Shown: positions 11,208 through 21,398 of the stretch, piece by piece
How positions within the stretch are numbered: position 1 is the stretch's first letter
How the letters are laid out: each line of letters starts with the position of its first letter
Assembly: GCA_004431415.1 (NCBI GenBank)
Contig: QPMI01000066.1
Span: 372,001-436,000, forward strand
Origin: Cyanophora paradoxa
Taxonomy: Eukaryota; Glaucocystophyceae; Cyanophorales; Cyanophoraceae
Direction: 5' to 3'
Length of the DNA: 64,000 bases
The notes under the pieces: generated by a model
The model's input: only the letters and a program-made list of their open reading frames with translations
Told to the model about the DNA's origin: nothing
Databases searched by the model: none
Position numbers and translations under genes: made by a program

Positions 11208-11875
11208 AAGTTGCTCATTAAATAATAAATATTTTTAAATAAACCGATGAACGATACATATGAAAGCCAATCCGCGCAGTAACCGCTTGCGATCAGGGCC
11301 GCGGCCCTGCCAGTGCCAGGCACTGCCAGCTGCAGCCTGCAGCCTGCAGCCTGCGCATGCAGGCTGCAGCCACTGCCAGGCAGTGCCACTGTGCCAGCCA
11401 GTTGCATCGAGTTCCGCGGAGCCGGCCCAATCAACGGTTTTCGTAAGCTCCGTGAGGCTCGAATTGGCTCGCGATCGCGATCGGAGATTCGGAATTGCTG
11501 TCGCATTTGCTGACTGTCGAGCCCGAGTCTCGGCCGGGCCCTCGGGACTCGGGAGTTCTTTCAGCTTACGGGTCTCGCTCGCCCAATGGGAGCTTCGTCA
11601 GTGCCGTGTTCCGGTTCAACGGTTCTGTTCGAATCTGTTGCCAACAATGCCAACTTTGCCAAGTCCTAGCCAAGTTCGCAACGAATTCGATTTTGGAGCC
11701 TAAATTAAATTCATGCCATGATCATGATCATGATGATTGGAGCAATTTGGAGGGGGGTTTCAAACGTGTGCCGGGCACCCAATTGCAATGTTGCGAATGG
11801 TACTAAGTACGTGCACGTTGAACAATCTCACTTGGAAGGACAGGGGTACAACAAACGGTCTGATCAGACCGCGAA

Positions 11876-12032
11876 GCCGGCGCCCGCGCGGGCCCGGCGC
11901 GGGGCCGGCGCCGCCCGCGCCGGCCGGGCGGGCCGGCGGCGGCCCGGCGCCGGCGGCCCGCGGGCCGCGGCGGGGCCCGCGGGGGCCGGCGCCGGCGCGC
12001 GGCCGCCGGGCGGCCGCCGGCCGCGGCCCGGC
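11876..12032. repeat. 157-bp block containing only G and C
   Basis: There is no A or T in 157 consecutive bases. The block is composed of overlapping GGCC, GCGC, CCGG, CGCG and GCCGGC palindromes and could form several GC hairpins. Flanks return at once to mixed composition. Confidence 0.9.
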
Positions 12033-12487
12033 TGCTTGCCAAGGCTTGCTGAGCGGAGCCTGAGCCTTAAGGCTTACCGGTAGCTTGCAAATTGCAATTG
12101 CTCGTCCCGGCTGCAGCACTAGCTAATAGCTATAGCTGAGCCGCGCGCGCACCTGCAGGCTGCACTGCTGCAGCCTGCAGCTGCAGTCAACTATAGCTAT
12201 AGTAGTCGCATGCGCAGTAGTGAGTGCATCGCGCGATCGATATCAGCTACTGACAGCCAGCTGGAAACAGTGGAAAGCGTGAACGTTCGTGGGACCAAAA
12301 CCCGACGGGAACCTCGGGCTTTTCGCGGCAGTGCAGCTGGGCCTGCGCCGTCCGCCCGCCCGCCCGCTCTGCGCCGCGGCCCGAAGGCAAGCCCCCCCGC
12401 CCCCTCCGAGGCTCTGCGCCGCGGCCGCGCCCGCTCGCGCGCTCACTCGGTTCGCATGCGCAGATTTAGAGAGTTGGAGCCGCATAT

Positions 12488-15235
12488 ATGGCGCCTCCGG
12501 CGATGGCCTCCTTCAGCCCCTCGTCCTCCTTCAGCCCCTCGTCGACCGGGCGGCGCCCCCATGGCCAGTGGCGCGCCGCTCGCTTCTTCGAACCGGACCG
12601 GGACCCGCCGGCGTATTCCCGGTACTCGGACGTCGACGGCGATCTCGAAGAGGCCGGCGGGCCTGGGACGCCCCCCGCCCCGCCGCCCTTGAGCTTGGCC
12701 ATGGAGCCGCACCCGCCGCTGCCGAGGCGGGGCGTCCCCTCGAAGAGTACGGGGGCCCTGCGCGACCGGGACCAGCCGCTGCGGCGCAGCATTGCGGCGC
12801 GCAACATCGCCGGAGTCGTCAAGGACGTTTCGGACCGCGAGGCGGATGCCCACTCCGGCTCGTACTCGGACGGCGAGCGCGTGCGTCCGGACTCGAACCC
12901 GAACCCTTTCCGGTCTCAGAGTCTGAGCTTCTTCGTTCGCCCCAGTCGCAGGGGCGGCGATCCGTCGTCTTCCACCGGTCGACCAGCGAGCGCGGCATCG
13001 GCGCGGGCCCGGGGCGGCCCGGCCAGCGGCCCCGCATCGACTCGGCCTCCCTCTCGGCCACAGCGGCCGCCGCCGCCGCGCTCGCGAACCGCGGCGTGCC
13101 ATCGATATCGACGACGGCGCCGGCTGTGCCCGACCGGGGCCTCGTCAGTCTGGTGTCGAGCCCGCGATACGCCGAGCCGCACCCGCCGCGCACAGCCGAC
13201 CGCGACGCGGACGGGTACCGCTCGCCCCGCGGCCTCCGCTCGACGTCGCAGTCGCGCTCTCGGTCCCCTTCGGATTCGAACTTGACGGACGCGGCGGCGG
13301 CGTCGCCGGCAGCCGCCGGCCCGTCGTCGCACGCGCGCGCGCCGCGCATCGAATGGGACGAGCTGAGCATCCGGCGATCCATCGGGAGCGGGGCCACGGC
13401 CGAAGTCTACGAGGCCGAGTGGCGGGGGCAGCTGGTCCGCGCCTCATTTCGATTAATATTATCACATAGCATGGTAACGCTCGATTTCATCTTGCGCTTA
13501 TCGTGGTATCCTTTGTTTTCGCAGGTGGCTGTGAAGAGGTTCCTGTTCCGCTGCGAAGAGTTCACAGCGCCGGAGGTCGAAAGATTCCGCAATGAGGTGC
13601 GAAATTCGCATTCGGGGGTTGAGATTCGGGAATTCGACCGCCTGAACCGACATTGGGCGCGCCGCGGCGGTTGAACCGTTGAACCGATTAATTTGGGATA
13701 TTGGGAACCGGTACCGCCAACCGAGCTCGAGTCGACGCCGTGTTGGGCGTAGTTTAGTGTCGCCACCCGGGGCGCTAGACCTGCATCGTCAGAACGTGAC
13801 GGCTTCCCGAATCGAATCGAGTCGCTGATGCGTTACTCGAGTCAGAGTTAATCGAGTCAGTGTTGGGCGCTTAATTTGAACACGTTCGGCGCGTGGGGAG
13901 GGGGGCAACCCCCTCCCTGCCTGGCCGGACCTATCCGAGCAAATTGTTTTTTTAATTTGAACACGTTTAAGAAACCAAAGACGTCAGAACGTGGCGGCGT
14001 GCCGAATCGAATAAATGGCTGAGGCGAGATCGCGCGCGCGCGCGCCCTCAGGTTGCGACGCTGGAGCGTGGCCAGGGCCACCCGACCGTGCTGAGGCTTC
14101 TGGCGGTGGGAGACCGGGCGCCCGACCTCTTCATCGTGACCGAGCTGTGCCCCGGCGGCAGGTCCGTTTTGCGCACGCGTGCTTGCTTGCTTGATTGTTT
14201 GCTGGCGATCTAGCCCTCTGTATATATTTCTAGCCCTCTGTATTATGTCTCTTTCTCACCCCGACTTGAACCACGGCAGCCTTTCGGACGCCGCGCGCGC
14301 CCGCGCCGCCCGCGGCGAGCGGACCGGCGCGTGGGAGGCCGCCGGCGCTGGGGCCGCCGTGGCGCGCGCGCTGGCCCACCTCCACTCCCTCGTGCGCCCT
14401 CTTCGAGCGACCTTCAGCGCGATCTTAAACCACTTGGCCGCGGGCAAGCCTGATTTCTCGCGATCGCTTGCTTGTCCACGCAGGAGCCGCGGGTGGTGCA
14501 CCGGGACCTCAAGCCGGAGAACATCTACCTGGCCGGCGACGGCTCGGTCCGCCTGGGAGACTTCGGCTCGTCCACGAGCCTCGAGCTCGAGGCGCCCGCC
14601 GCGGCCGCCGGGCGGCCCCGCGGCATGCGCGGCCGGTCCGTCTCTGCTATCTCTAATATATAGAACCTGACTCGATTCTAACCGACATATATATATATAT
14701 ATATATATAATTATTTAACAATCGACTAACAGGTCGGTGAGCATGAAGCGGCGGATGGGCGACGAGGGCTCCTTCTACTACATCGCCCCCGAGGTCATCC
14801 GTGACGAGCCGGCCGACGAGAAGGTTCTTTGATTTGTTTCTTGAGAGGTCTATTGGATGATAACATTGATTTCTATTAAGGTGGACGTGTACGCACTGGG
14901 CATACTCCTCTACGAGCTCTCGACGGGGCGGGAGCCCTTTGCGGGGAGCGGCATGTCGCCCATCGCGGCGTCGATGGCGGCGGCCGTGGACGGCGCCCGG
15001 CCGGCCTTCGAGGGCGGGGACGACGCGACGCTCGCCCCCGTCATCCGCCTCTGCTGGGACAACGTGCGTCGTTTTTGGCTGTACCCAAATGAAAGCTGAG
15101 CGTCGATCGCAGGACCCGGAGATGCGGCCGACGGCGGCGCAGGCGGCCCGCCTCCTCGAAGACATCGCGCGGGGCGCTGGCGGCGGCGGCGCCGTCGCCG
15201 GTTCCGGCCGGGCGTACCCGCGGGCCACGATGTGA
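12488..15235 (+). CDS. TKL-like protein kinase with a disordered N-terminal region
   Basis: From ATG 12488 a Ser/Arg/Pro-rich region of roughly 280 residues precedes the catalytic domain. In order: glycine-rich loop IGSGATAEVYEAEW (13380), VAVKRF lysine strand (13526), LFIVTELCPGG hinge (14130), catalytic loop VVHRDLKPENIY (14491), DFGSS (14560), YYIAPEV in the activation segment (14778), VDVYALGILLYELSTG (14881) and CWDN...DPEMRPTA (15053-15127). The CW-x-RP ending and a YIAPE segment point to the TKL group. VAIK, HRD, DFG and APE residues are all present, so the kinase should be active. Introns interrupt nearly every subdomain. The N-terminal frame changes between about 12910 and 12990, so an intron (for example 12913-12986, phase-compatible) is needed there. 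Stop TGA is at 15233. Confidence 0.8.
14687..14709. repeat. (AT)n microsatellite in a kinase intron
   Basis: An uninterrupted AT dinucleotide run of about 23 bp lies within the intron after the DFG-containing exon. Confidence 0.9.
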
Positions 15236-16033
15236 CGAGGCCGCGCCTGCACTCGGCCCTAGGCCTGAAGAAGCTTCTGTCGAATCTACGCGGCCGTTTT
15301 TGCAGCGACCGGCTCGCGATCGCCTCATCATGGCATATCTTTCAGTATCTGCACCCATTTTTGCCACTTCCTGCATTCTTCTGTGATCATGAGCGTTCGC
15401 CGGTCGCTTGCGACCTCCAACATTGAATCGCTGCCCCTGCTTTCTTAGTTATCCATGTAGTTTCACATCGTTTACATACTGGTCTAATTTCCGCTCTTAG
15501 TTACGACTACATGTACATGCCTAATTTTTGCGTAGGCCTAGGTTCACAGGCCTTATTTTGCATTAGTTCTCCTTCTCTGGCCAGGTCCCCATTTCGGGGA
15601 TAGCGAGCTTTATAAAGACTTCAGATTTACGCTAGATGCAGACATCAGCTGCAGTACCACGTATATATATCCATTTATGTGTCGAGGGCGCGGCGGGCCG
15701 CCGGCGGCTCGGAAAGGGCAGCTGCAGTTTCGGTGCGATTTATAATTGAGTTCAAGCACTCGATCGAATCGCAACACGCTTCAGACCCAAGGCCTGTACA
15801 ATTTAACCTGTAGCCAGCTATTTCTAGCTTCGGTTTTGAAATTTTGCTCCGAAGAATTCGAACCGCTTCAGCAATTTTGCGCGTTCATATGCGTATGCAG
15901 ATGTTAAGTGCGTTTGCAGTATACTTAAGTTGAGCGATAGACGTCGACTGTGTTCTCGACCGAGTCAGACTAACTATAAGCATAGCTAGTGACTAGAGAG
16001 TACCAATGGCTATTCAATTGCAAAGATCTAGAA
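15236..16033. other. Intergenic, no gene seen
   Basis: A relatively AT-rich stretch follows the kinase stop and probably includes its 3' UTR. The rest holds palindromic words (GCTAGC, ATCGAT, GTATAC, CATATG) and no conserved protein on either strand. Confidence 0.5.
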
Positions 16034-16190
16034 GAGGCCGGCGCTCTCAGCGGGAGCCGCCCTGGACGAGGGCGCGGACCGGAGGCGGGCGTTCTCCGCC
16101 TCGGCGAGCCCCGCGCGGCGCTCCGCCTCGTCGACGAGCCGCTGCAGGCGCGCCGCCTCCGCCGCCGCCAGGCCCCGCGCCGCGCGCCGC
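16034..16190 (-). pseudogene. Detached copy of the last coiled-coil exon of the WD40 gene
   Basis: The sequence nearly duplicates 21388-21535, the final exon of the minus-strand WD40 gene 5.3 kb away, in the same orientation and including the stop codon. The translated tail reads RLQRLVDEAERRAGLAEAEN and then a region with a small in-frame insertion near 16076, plus a few substitutions. No WD40 exons lie next to it, so it is an isolated fragment unless it has been recruited into a new gene. Confidence 0.7.
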
Positions 16191-16312
16191 GGGATTTAAT
16201 CTGCTTCGGATTAGGTGGGATTAGATGTAGACGCGATCGAATAGGGGCCGGCTGGATCGTACCATGCACCTCGGTCGTACCGCGGCGAGCCAGGTCACCG
16301 AAGCCTGGCCTG

Positions 16313-16771
16313 CTATCCCGTAAGCCCAGATGCACATGAACGACAGGGCATCGGGCGGGCTGGCACCAGCGCTGCGCTGTAGCGTCTGTAGGCATCGGCC
16401 ACCTGGGACGAGGGGAACGAGCGCGGCGGGTCGAGGCGCACGGCACTGCAGCCCGGGCCGTAAGTGTGAGGGGCGCGCGGGCGGCCGGTACCGGTGCGGC
16501 GCGGCGCGGCGAGCGGCACCGGAGGAGGGGCGGCGAGGCGGCGAGGGCGGCGAGGCGGCGAGGAGGGCAATGACGCCCGCGGGCGGCAGCTTCCACACGA
16601 AGTCCAGGTGCACCTGGGGGGAGGGGGGCTCAGGCCGCGCTCCGAAGAGCAGGGGGGCGGGGCGGGAAAGAGGGAGGGGGGAAGTGGGAAGAGGGGTGGT
16701 GGGGGAGGGGAGTGGGGGAAAGGGTGGGGTGGGGGGAGAGGGGGAGGGGGCGGGGTGGGCGGTTGGGCGGG

Positions 16772-16803
<32 letters not shown>

Positions 16804-17650
16804 GCGCACATTCTCGGAGGGGCTCCTCTGCACGTGGCGCCGGCGTGGGCTCCTGGCCATGGGTGGCAAGGCGCGCAGACCGACGGTGCAACCGAGGCTG
16901 CAGTAGTCTCCGTATCACGCTTCGCGAAGCGACGCGGCGTACTCCTCCTTGCCTGCGGCGGCGGCGGCGCTGCGTCGGCGGGAGGCGGGCCGGTGGCCGT
17001 GCGGGCGGGTTGAGGGCCCGGCTCACCAGTCGTGACAAGCCTCTGGAGTGCGTCGGTCGAGGGCGCGCGGGCAAGGAACGCAAGGGCAAGGAGCGCACCT
17101 TGCGAAACCTCCGCCGCGCCTAGCCCACCGCCGGCGCCGCGTCGACCTCTATATAGACGGCGGAAGACGGTCGCCAGCTGCGCGGCCGCCGCCGCGCGCG
17201 TCGCCCAAGTCGAAAGGCTAGGGGCGGCGCTCCCGACGATCGCGACAGCGCGCTAGCCGCGGCAGCTGTCCCCGCGTAAGCCATGGCCAGCACCTGGTCC
17301 AACGTGTCAACGCACACCAGGCGGCCGTCGGCGCGCGAATACCACAGCTGCACGTGCGCATGCATATGCATGCAGCGGCGCCGGGTTGAGAATCCGAATT
17401 CGAAGCGCGCGCGCGCGCGCTGCAAGGCCATGGCCACGGCCGCGATCGCGAACGCACAGTAGTTTGCTCTAATTGAGAGCCGTGTGCGTGCTGTGCGGCG
17501 ATTCGCTCGCAGCCAGCCGCCATCTCCTGCGCATGCATGGAAAAGCAGCCAGCAGCCAGCCGGCTGGAAAGCGCTCCTGGACGTCCTGCAGCTGCCGAAC
17601 GCCGCAGCTTGGCGGCGGGAGATCGGCGTGAGCTTCATGTTGTACCCCAC
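16313..17650 (-). CDS. Possible multi-exon gene, unrecognised
   Basis: Minus-strand exon-like pieces are QLWYSRADGRLVCVDTLDQV (about 17345-17275), AEVSQGALLALAFLARAP (about 17110-17050, ARM-repeat-like), VHLDFVWKLPPAGVIALLAA (about 16613-16552, after a long C-rich intron-like tract ending CAG) and VADAYRRYSAALVPARPMP ending at a stop near 16313. Some have good acceptors, but the pieces do not join into one verified frame. On the opposite strand 17565-17654 also reads as plausible protein. Existence and extent are doubtful. Confidence 0.25.
16612..16804. repeat. G-rich tract ending in a 30-base G run
   Basis: Almost pure purine with G runs, ending in 30 consecutive G at 16775-16804. On the minus strand it is C-rich and ends in CCCCAG, so it could be an intron of the doubtful gene spanning it. 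Confidence 0.8.
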
Positions 17651-17797
17651 TTAAGCTTGCACAAGGGCATATATATAAAGTATTGAAGTGGTGCTGTCAG
17701 TGCTGTGCCCCGAGCACCGCGCATCTGCTCCGCGCATTTTGAGCTCTTCGAAGAGCTGTCAATCTAGCTACCTGTCGACTGCGGGAGCTTGAGCCAA

Positions 17798-20700
17798 ATG
17801 TACATGCATATGTCAGCTGCGCAGCTGCAGCCGCGCCAGCCATTCGAGCGCTTCCGCTTTCGGCAGCCGAGCAATCTCCAACGACGCCACGACATGTACA
17901 TCGACCTTCCGCGGCCGACCGGTACCGCGGCCGCGGCGCCGGCGCCGGCCGCGGCCGGCGCAGCAGCGGCGCCGGCCGCGCATGCCCACGTGCACGTGCA
18001 CGTGCACGAGCTCGAGCTTTGCATCCCGATTCCCGCGAGCAAAGTGGGACTGCTCTTGGGAAAAGGAGGATGGAGGATCAAGGGCATCAAGGCGGAGTTC
18101 CGAGACCGCGCGCGCATCGTCCTCAGAGACGACGTCGACGTCGACGACCCTGCAGCTGCACGCGCAGCTGATCAAGACCGCTCTTCGCCGAATGCGTATA
18201 CGTAAGCAATCTCAGGTCGCCCTGATCATGATCATTGCCAACGATCGCGACCCGCGCGCGGCCGGCAGTACCGGTGCACGTGCACGTGCACGTGGCAAGA
18301 CCGCGGTCATCTCCGGCTCTCCTGAAGCCGTGCAAGCTGCCGCCCGCGCAATCCAGGCCCGCGCGCGCGCGATTATACGTATACGTCTACAAATATTTCA
18401 TATTAATGCTCGTGGCAGGAGAGAATATGCGACGAGTGCCGCGATAAAATTTCCATTCCGGGAGATAAAGTGGCGGCGATCATAGGAAAGGACGGGACGA
18501 CCGTCAAGGACATCAGGCAGATGTCAAATGCGCGGATCAGTCTCGAGCCGCGAGGAAACTCCGGAGCGCAAGACGCAGTCATCTCGGGCTCTCACGAAGC
18601 CGTACAGCATGCCCGTCGCCTAATCCAGGTCTTTGATTTGCGCTATAGATGCTACGTATACAGAAATAAAAATATTCATGATATCGATCAATCACCGCAG
18701 CACATTCTGGTGAACGGGACGGACGGACAAGGGCGCGGCTGCCCTGAGAAGGCTTTAATTTTCCTTTTTCATTTTAGGAATGTTGCATAATAATATATAT
18801 TCCGGGATCCCGTCGCGCAGGCCGTCATCGTTCTCGACATCGACACCGAGGAGCTCTTCTCGGGGCAGCCAAAACGCGTCACTTTCCGCCGCTGCCCACC
18901 GGAGATCGCGCGGATCAATCTGCAATCGAAGGGGCGGCTGCTGTGCGAGGCGCGCCTCGTGGAGCGCCCGTGGCCATCTGCAGATCTAGACGTTCCGACC
19001 GGCTGTGAGAGAGCTAGCGCTGCCGATCGGGAAGTGGCCATTTGCATGGAGCAAATGAGGGAGCGGGCCGCCTGCCTGCGGCTTGCGTCTGCTGCGCCCG
19101 GCGAAGGGCTCGGGAATTTCGTCCTGCGCTCCTTCGTGCCGGACGTCCTTGCGGACTTCCGAGCAACTCTGCACCGCCTCATGGTCGACGAACCCTTCTC
19201 CGGGCGCATCAAGGTGCTTGAATTTCAGCGCAATACATGATTCGGGCACATGTATATTTATATGGGCATTGTCTTGGCGCTTGCGCAGGTTGTGGTCAGG
19301 TTCGGCCACCAGCTCTTCTTCCACCCCGATGCAGAGATGAGTCTCGAGGGGCTCGAACTGTCCCCTTCAAAGTGGTGCAAGAATCCCCTCTCGCGGCCTA
19401 CAAAAGGGGTGCGGGGCTTTTCGAATTCCGAAGGCGCGATTGCGATATTAGATCATCGGATTTTAACAGGCTTTAATTTGCTTCGCTCTTCGCAGATCAT
19501 GCGTTCATTCCCAAATCATGCGTCCAAGGTATGAGAATTTTAATTCGATCGATATCGATATCGCTCAACCTCAACCTAAGCTCCTGCGTGAAGAATTCGA
19601 AATGGAGAGGTTTTTCATTAATTTGTGACGGTCCCGGGTGCCGGCAGGACCAGGTCAGGGGCCTGGAGGAGCACTTGAGGGCCCAGTGCTTTTCTGAGCT
19701 GGAGGATGTGAAGCGTGCGCACTAGGCCGCGTGCAATATTATATACAATTATTCGCCGCCGCCCCTGCGTGCATGCGTTTTTGCGTTTTATGTTTACGAC
19801 CTATATATAATTAAATATAACATTTCTGCAGAGAGTCTCACCCTTCACTACTGGCTTGTCGACGTCGGCGGAAATACGAAGTCGAAGCGCAAGGTGACGC
19901 TGCGCTGGGTGGCGGAGCGCGGCAGGTGGGAGGTCGTGCGCGGCGGCTCCGTGGTATGCAAGGAGTGGGTCGTAGCCTTCGCATCCGGTGCCCGCGATCG
20001 CAATTGCAATTGATTGCTTATCGGCTTGCCGATTATTGAATCAATTACATAACAATAACACAGCATCTGGCTGCCTGGACGCTCGGCTCATTCTGTCGAC
20101 CTGGAAGGAGGGACCCGCCGAGCCCGAGATCATCGAGTTCGTGCGAGAGATCCAGGTGATCGTGCAGATGAGCTCAACAACAATTATTTTTACATCTGCA
20201 GTATCCGATCGAGGAAGCGGCCGCTGCGCATGCACGCGCAGGAGAGCGGATCCGGAGTGCGTGAGAGTGGCTACGGGTCCGGGGTTCCGACGGGTCCCGC
20301 GGAGCTCTTCGTGCCTCCGGAGGGCGCCGGCGGGCGCATCCTGATCGACACGGCCCGCTTCAAGCGCCACCGCCGCTTCGTCTTCGCGTCCGCCATTCAT
20401 ATATGCATATTAATAGTCTAGATCTCGAGCTCGCATTTCTTTCCATATAGTTTTTTGATAATGGGATCTCACTCGTCCCGAGATTCACGGCGCAGGCCTA
20501 GAGAAGCCGACCGCGACGGGGCTCAATTGCAAGCGCCCGTACACGGCGGGCGCAAGGTCTCGATCACGGAGGCGCGGCCCGCCTGGAGCTCGAGCTCGCC
20601 GGACGGGTACGCGTACGGGGAGCCCTCCGGATCCACCGAGATCGCCCTCACTCGGTGCGACGCACCCCCTTCCTTCCACTTTCATTGCCAAGTTGCTCAG

Positions 20701-21032
20701 CGGCTCTGGACCCGCGATCATCGGATGGCGAGCTTCGCTCTAACTTTATTTCATTTTCAGGATGGACTGGCGGGAGACGTTCAAGGGGCGCGGGTGGGAG
20801 GCCGGCGACGGGCAGCGCTGCTACGACTGCGTCACCGGCGACGGGCGGGTGAGCTCTCGTGGCCTGCAGCTGGCCATGGGCCTCAGACCGCCAGCCGCGC
20901 CCGGGGCCTTTCCCCGGCCCTTGCTCCGCTGCCCCTACCGTCCTTATCCAGGCTTCTCAGATCGAGGAGCTGCTGGAGGAGGCGCGGGCGCTCTCACGGG
21001 CCGCCGGGCCACACGGCCTTGACCGCCCCTAG
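17798..21032 (+). CDS. Tandem KH-domain RNA-binding protein
   Basis: The open frame starts at ATG 17798 (alternatives at 17804 and 17810). KH1 begins LCIPIPASKVGLLLGKGG and is completed in a separate exon by TAVISGSPEAVQAAARAIQ (18300-18358). KH2 is KVAAIIGKDGTTVKDIRQM ... AVISGSHEAVQHARRLIQ (18470-18628). Both carry the G-x-x-G nucleic-acid-binding loop (GKGG, GKDG). The rest of the protein is not recognised: about ten further exons contain VIVLDIDTEELFSG (18826), FVPDVLADFRATLHRLMVDE (19135), VVVRFGHQLFFHPDAEMSLE (19289), and ASQIEELLEEARALSRAAG before the TAG at 21030. KH proteins bind single-stranded RNA or DNA. A CACGTG/GTGCAC palindrome string is translated as HAHVHVHVHE just before KH1. 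The gene converges on the WD40 gene. Confidence 0.75.
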
Positions 21033-21398
21033 GCGGCTAGGCCTGCAGCTGACGCCGACGGAATTAATCCGAATTCGAATTCGAAATTCGAATGCAAGTA
21101 TGGGCCTCGAGCTCGTGATCCTGTAATCACTGCAATTGATTTATACTCTGAATCAAATGAATATGTACGTATACACCAAATGAAGAAGAAGGAGCTTGAA
21201 GTGGCCGCAGCTGCACAGCGCTAGCCTAACTGAAGCTTGAAACTATGGTCTTTAGCTAGATCTAGAAAATGTGCAGAAATCGAAGCCGCAATGCACTGCG
21301 ACAGAACAGGAGGGAAGCGGGCCCGGCAAGCTGGCCACAGCCATAGCTAGCTCTCTCAGCGGGCGCCGCGGCCGCTCGGGCGAGGCCAGCCGGCGCTC
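21033..21398. other. Short convergent intergenic spacer
   Basis: It lies between the stop codons of the KH and WD40 genes and must hold both 3' ends. It is rich in GAATTCGAATTCGAA and AGATCTAGA words. Confidence 0.6.

Larger units (their letters stand above)
10502..12487. other. Intergenic region with tRNA-like element and G/C-only block
   Basis: No protein gene is supported. The segment 10600-11100 is less GC-rich than its surroundings and holds short repeated TTACAC words near 10775-10800. It is followed by the tRNA-like element (11141-11207), PstI-like CTGCAG/CAGGC clusters (11310-11400), ATCATG repeats (11716-11740) and a pure G/C block (11876-12032). Confidence 0.5.
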
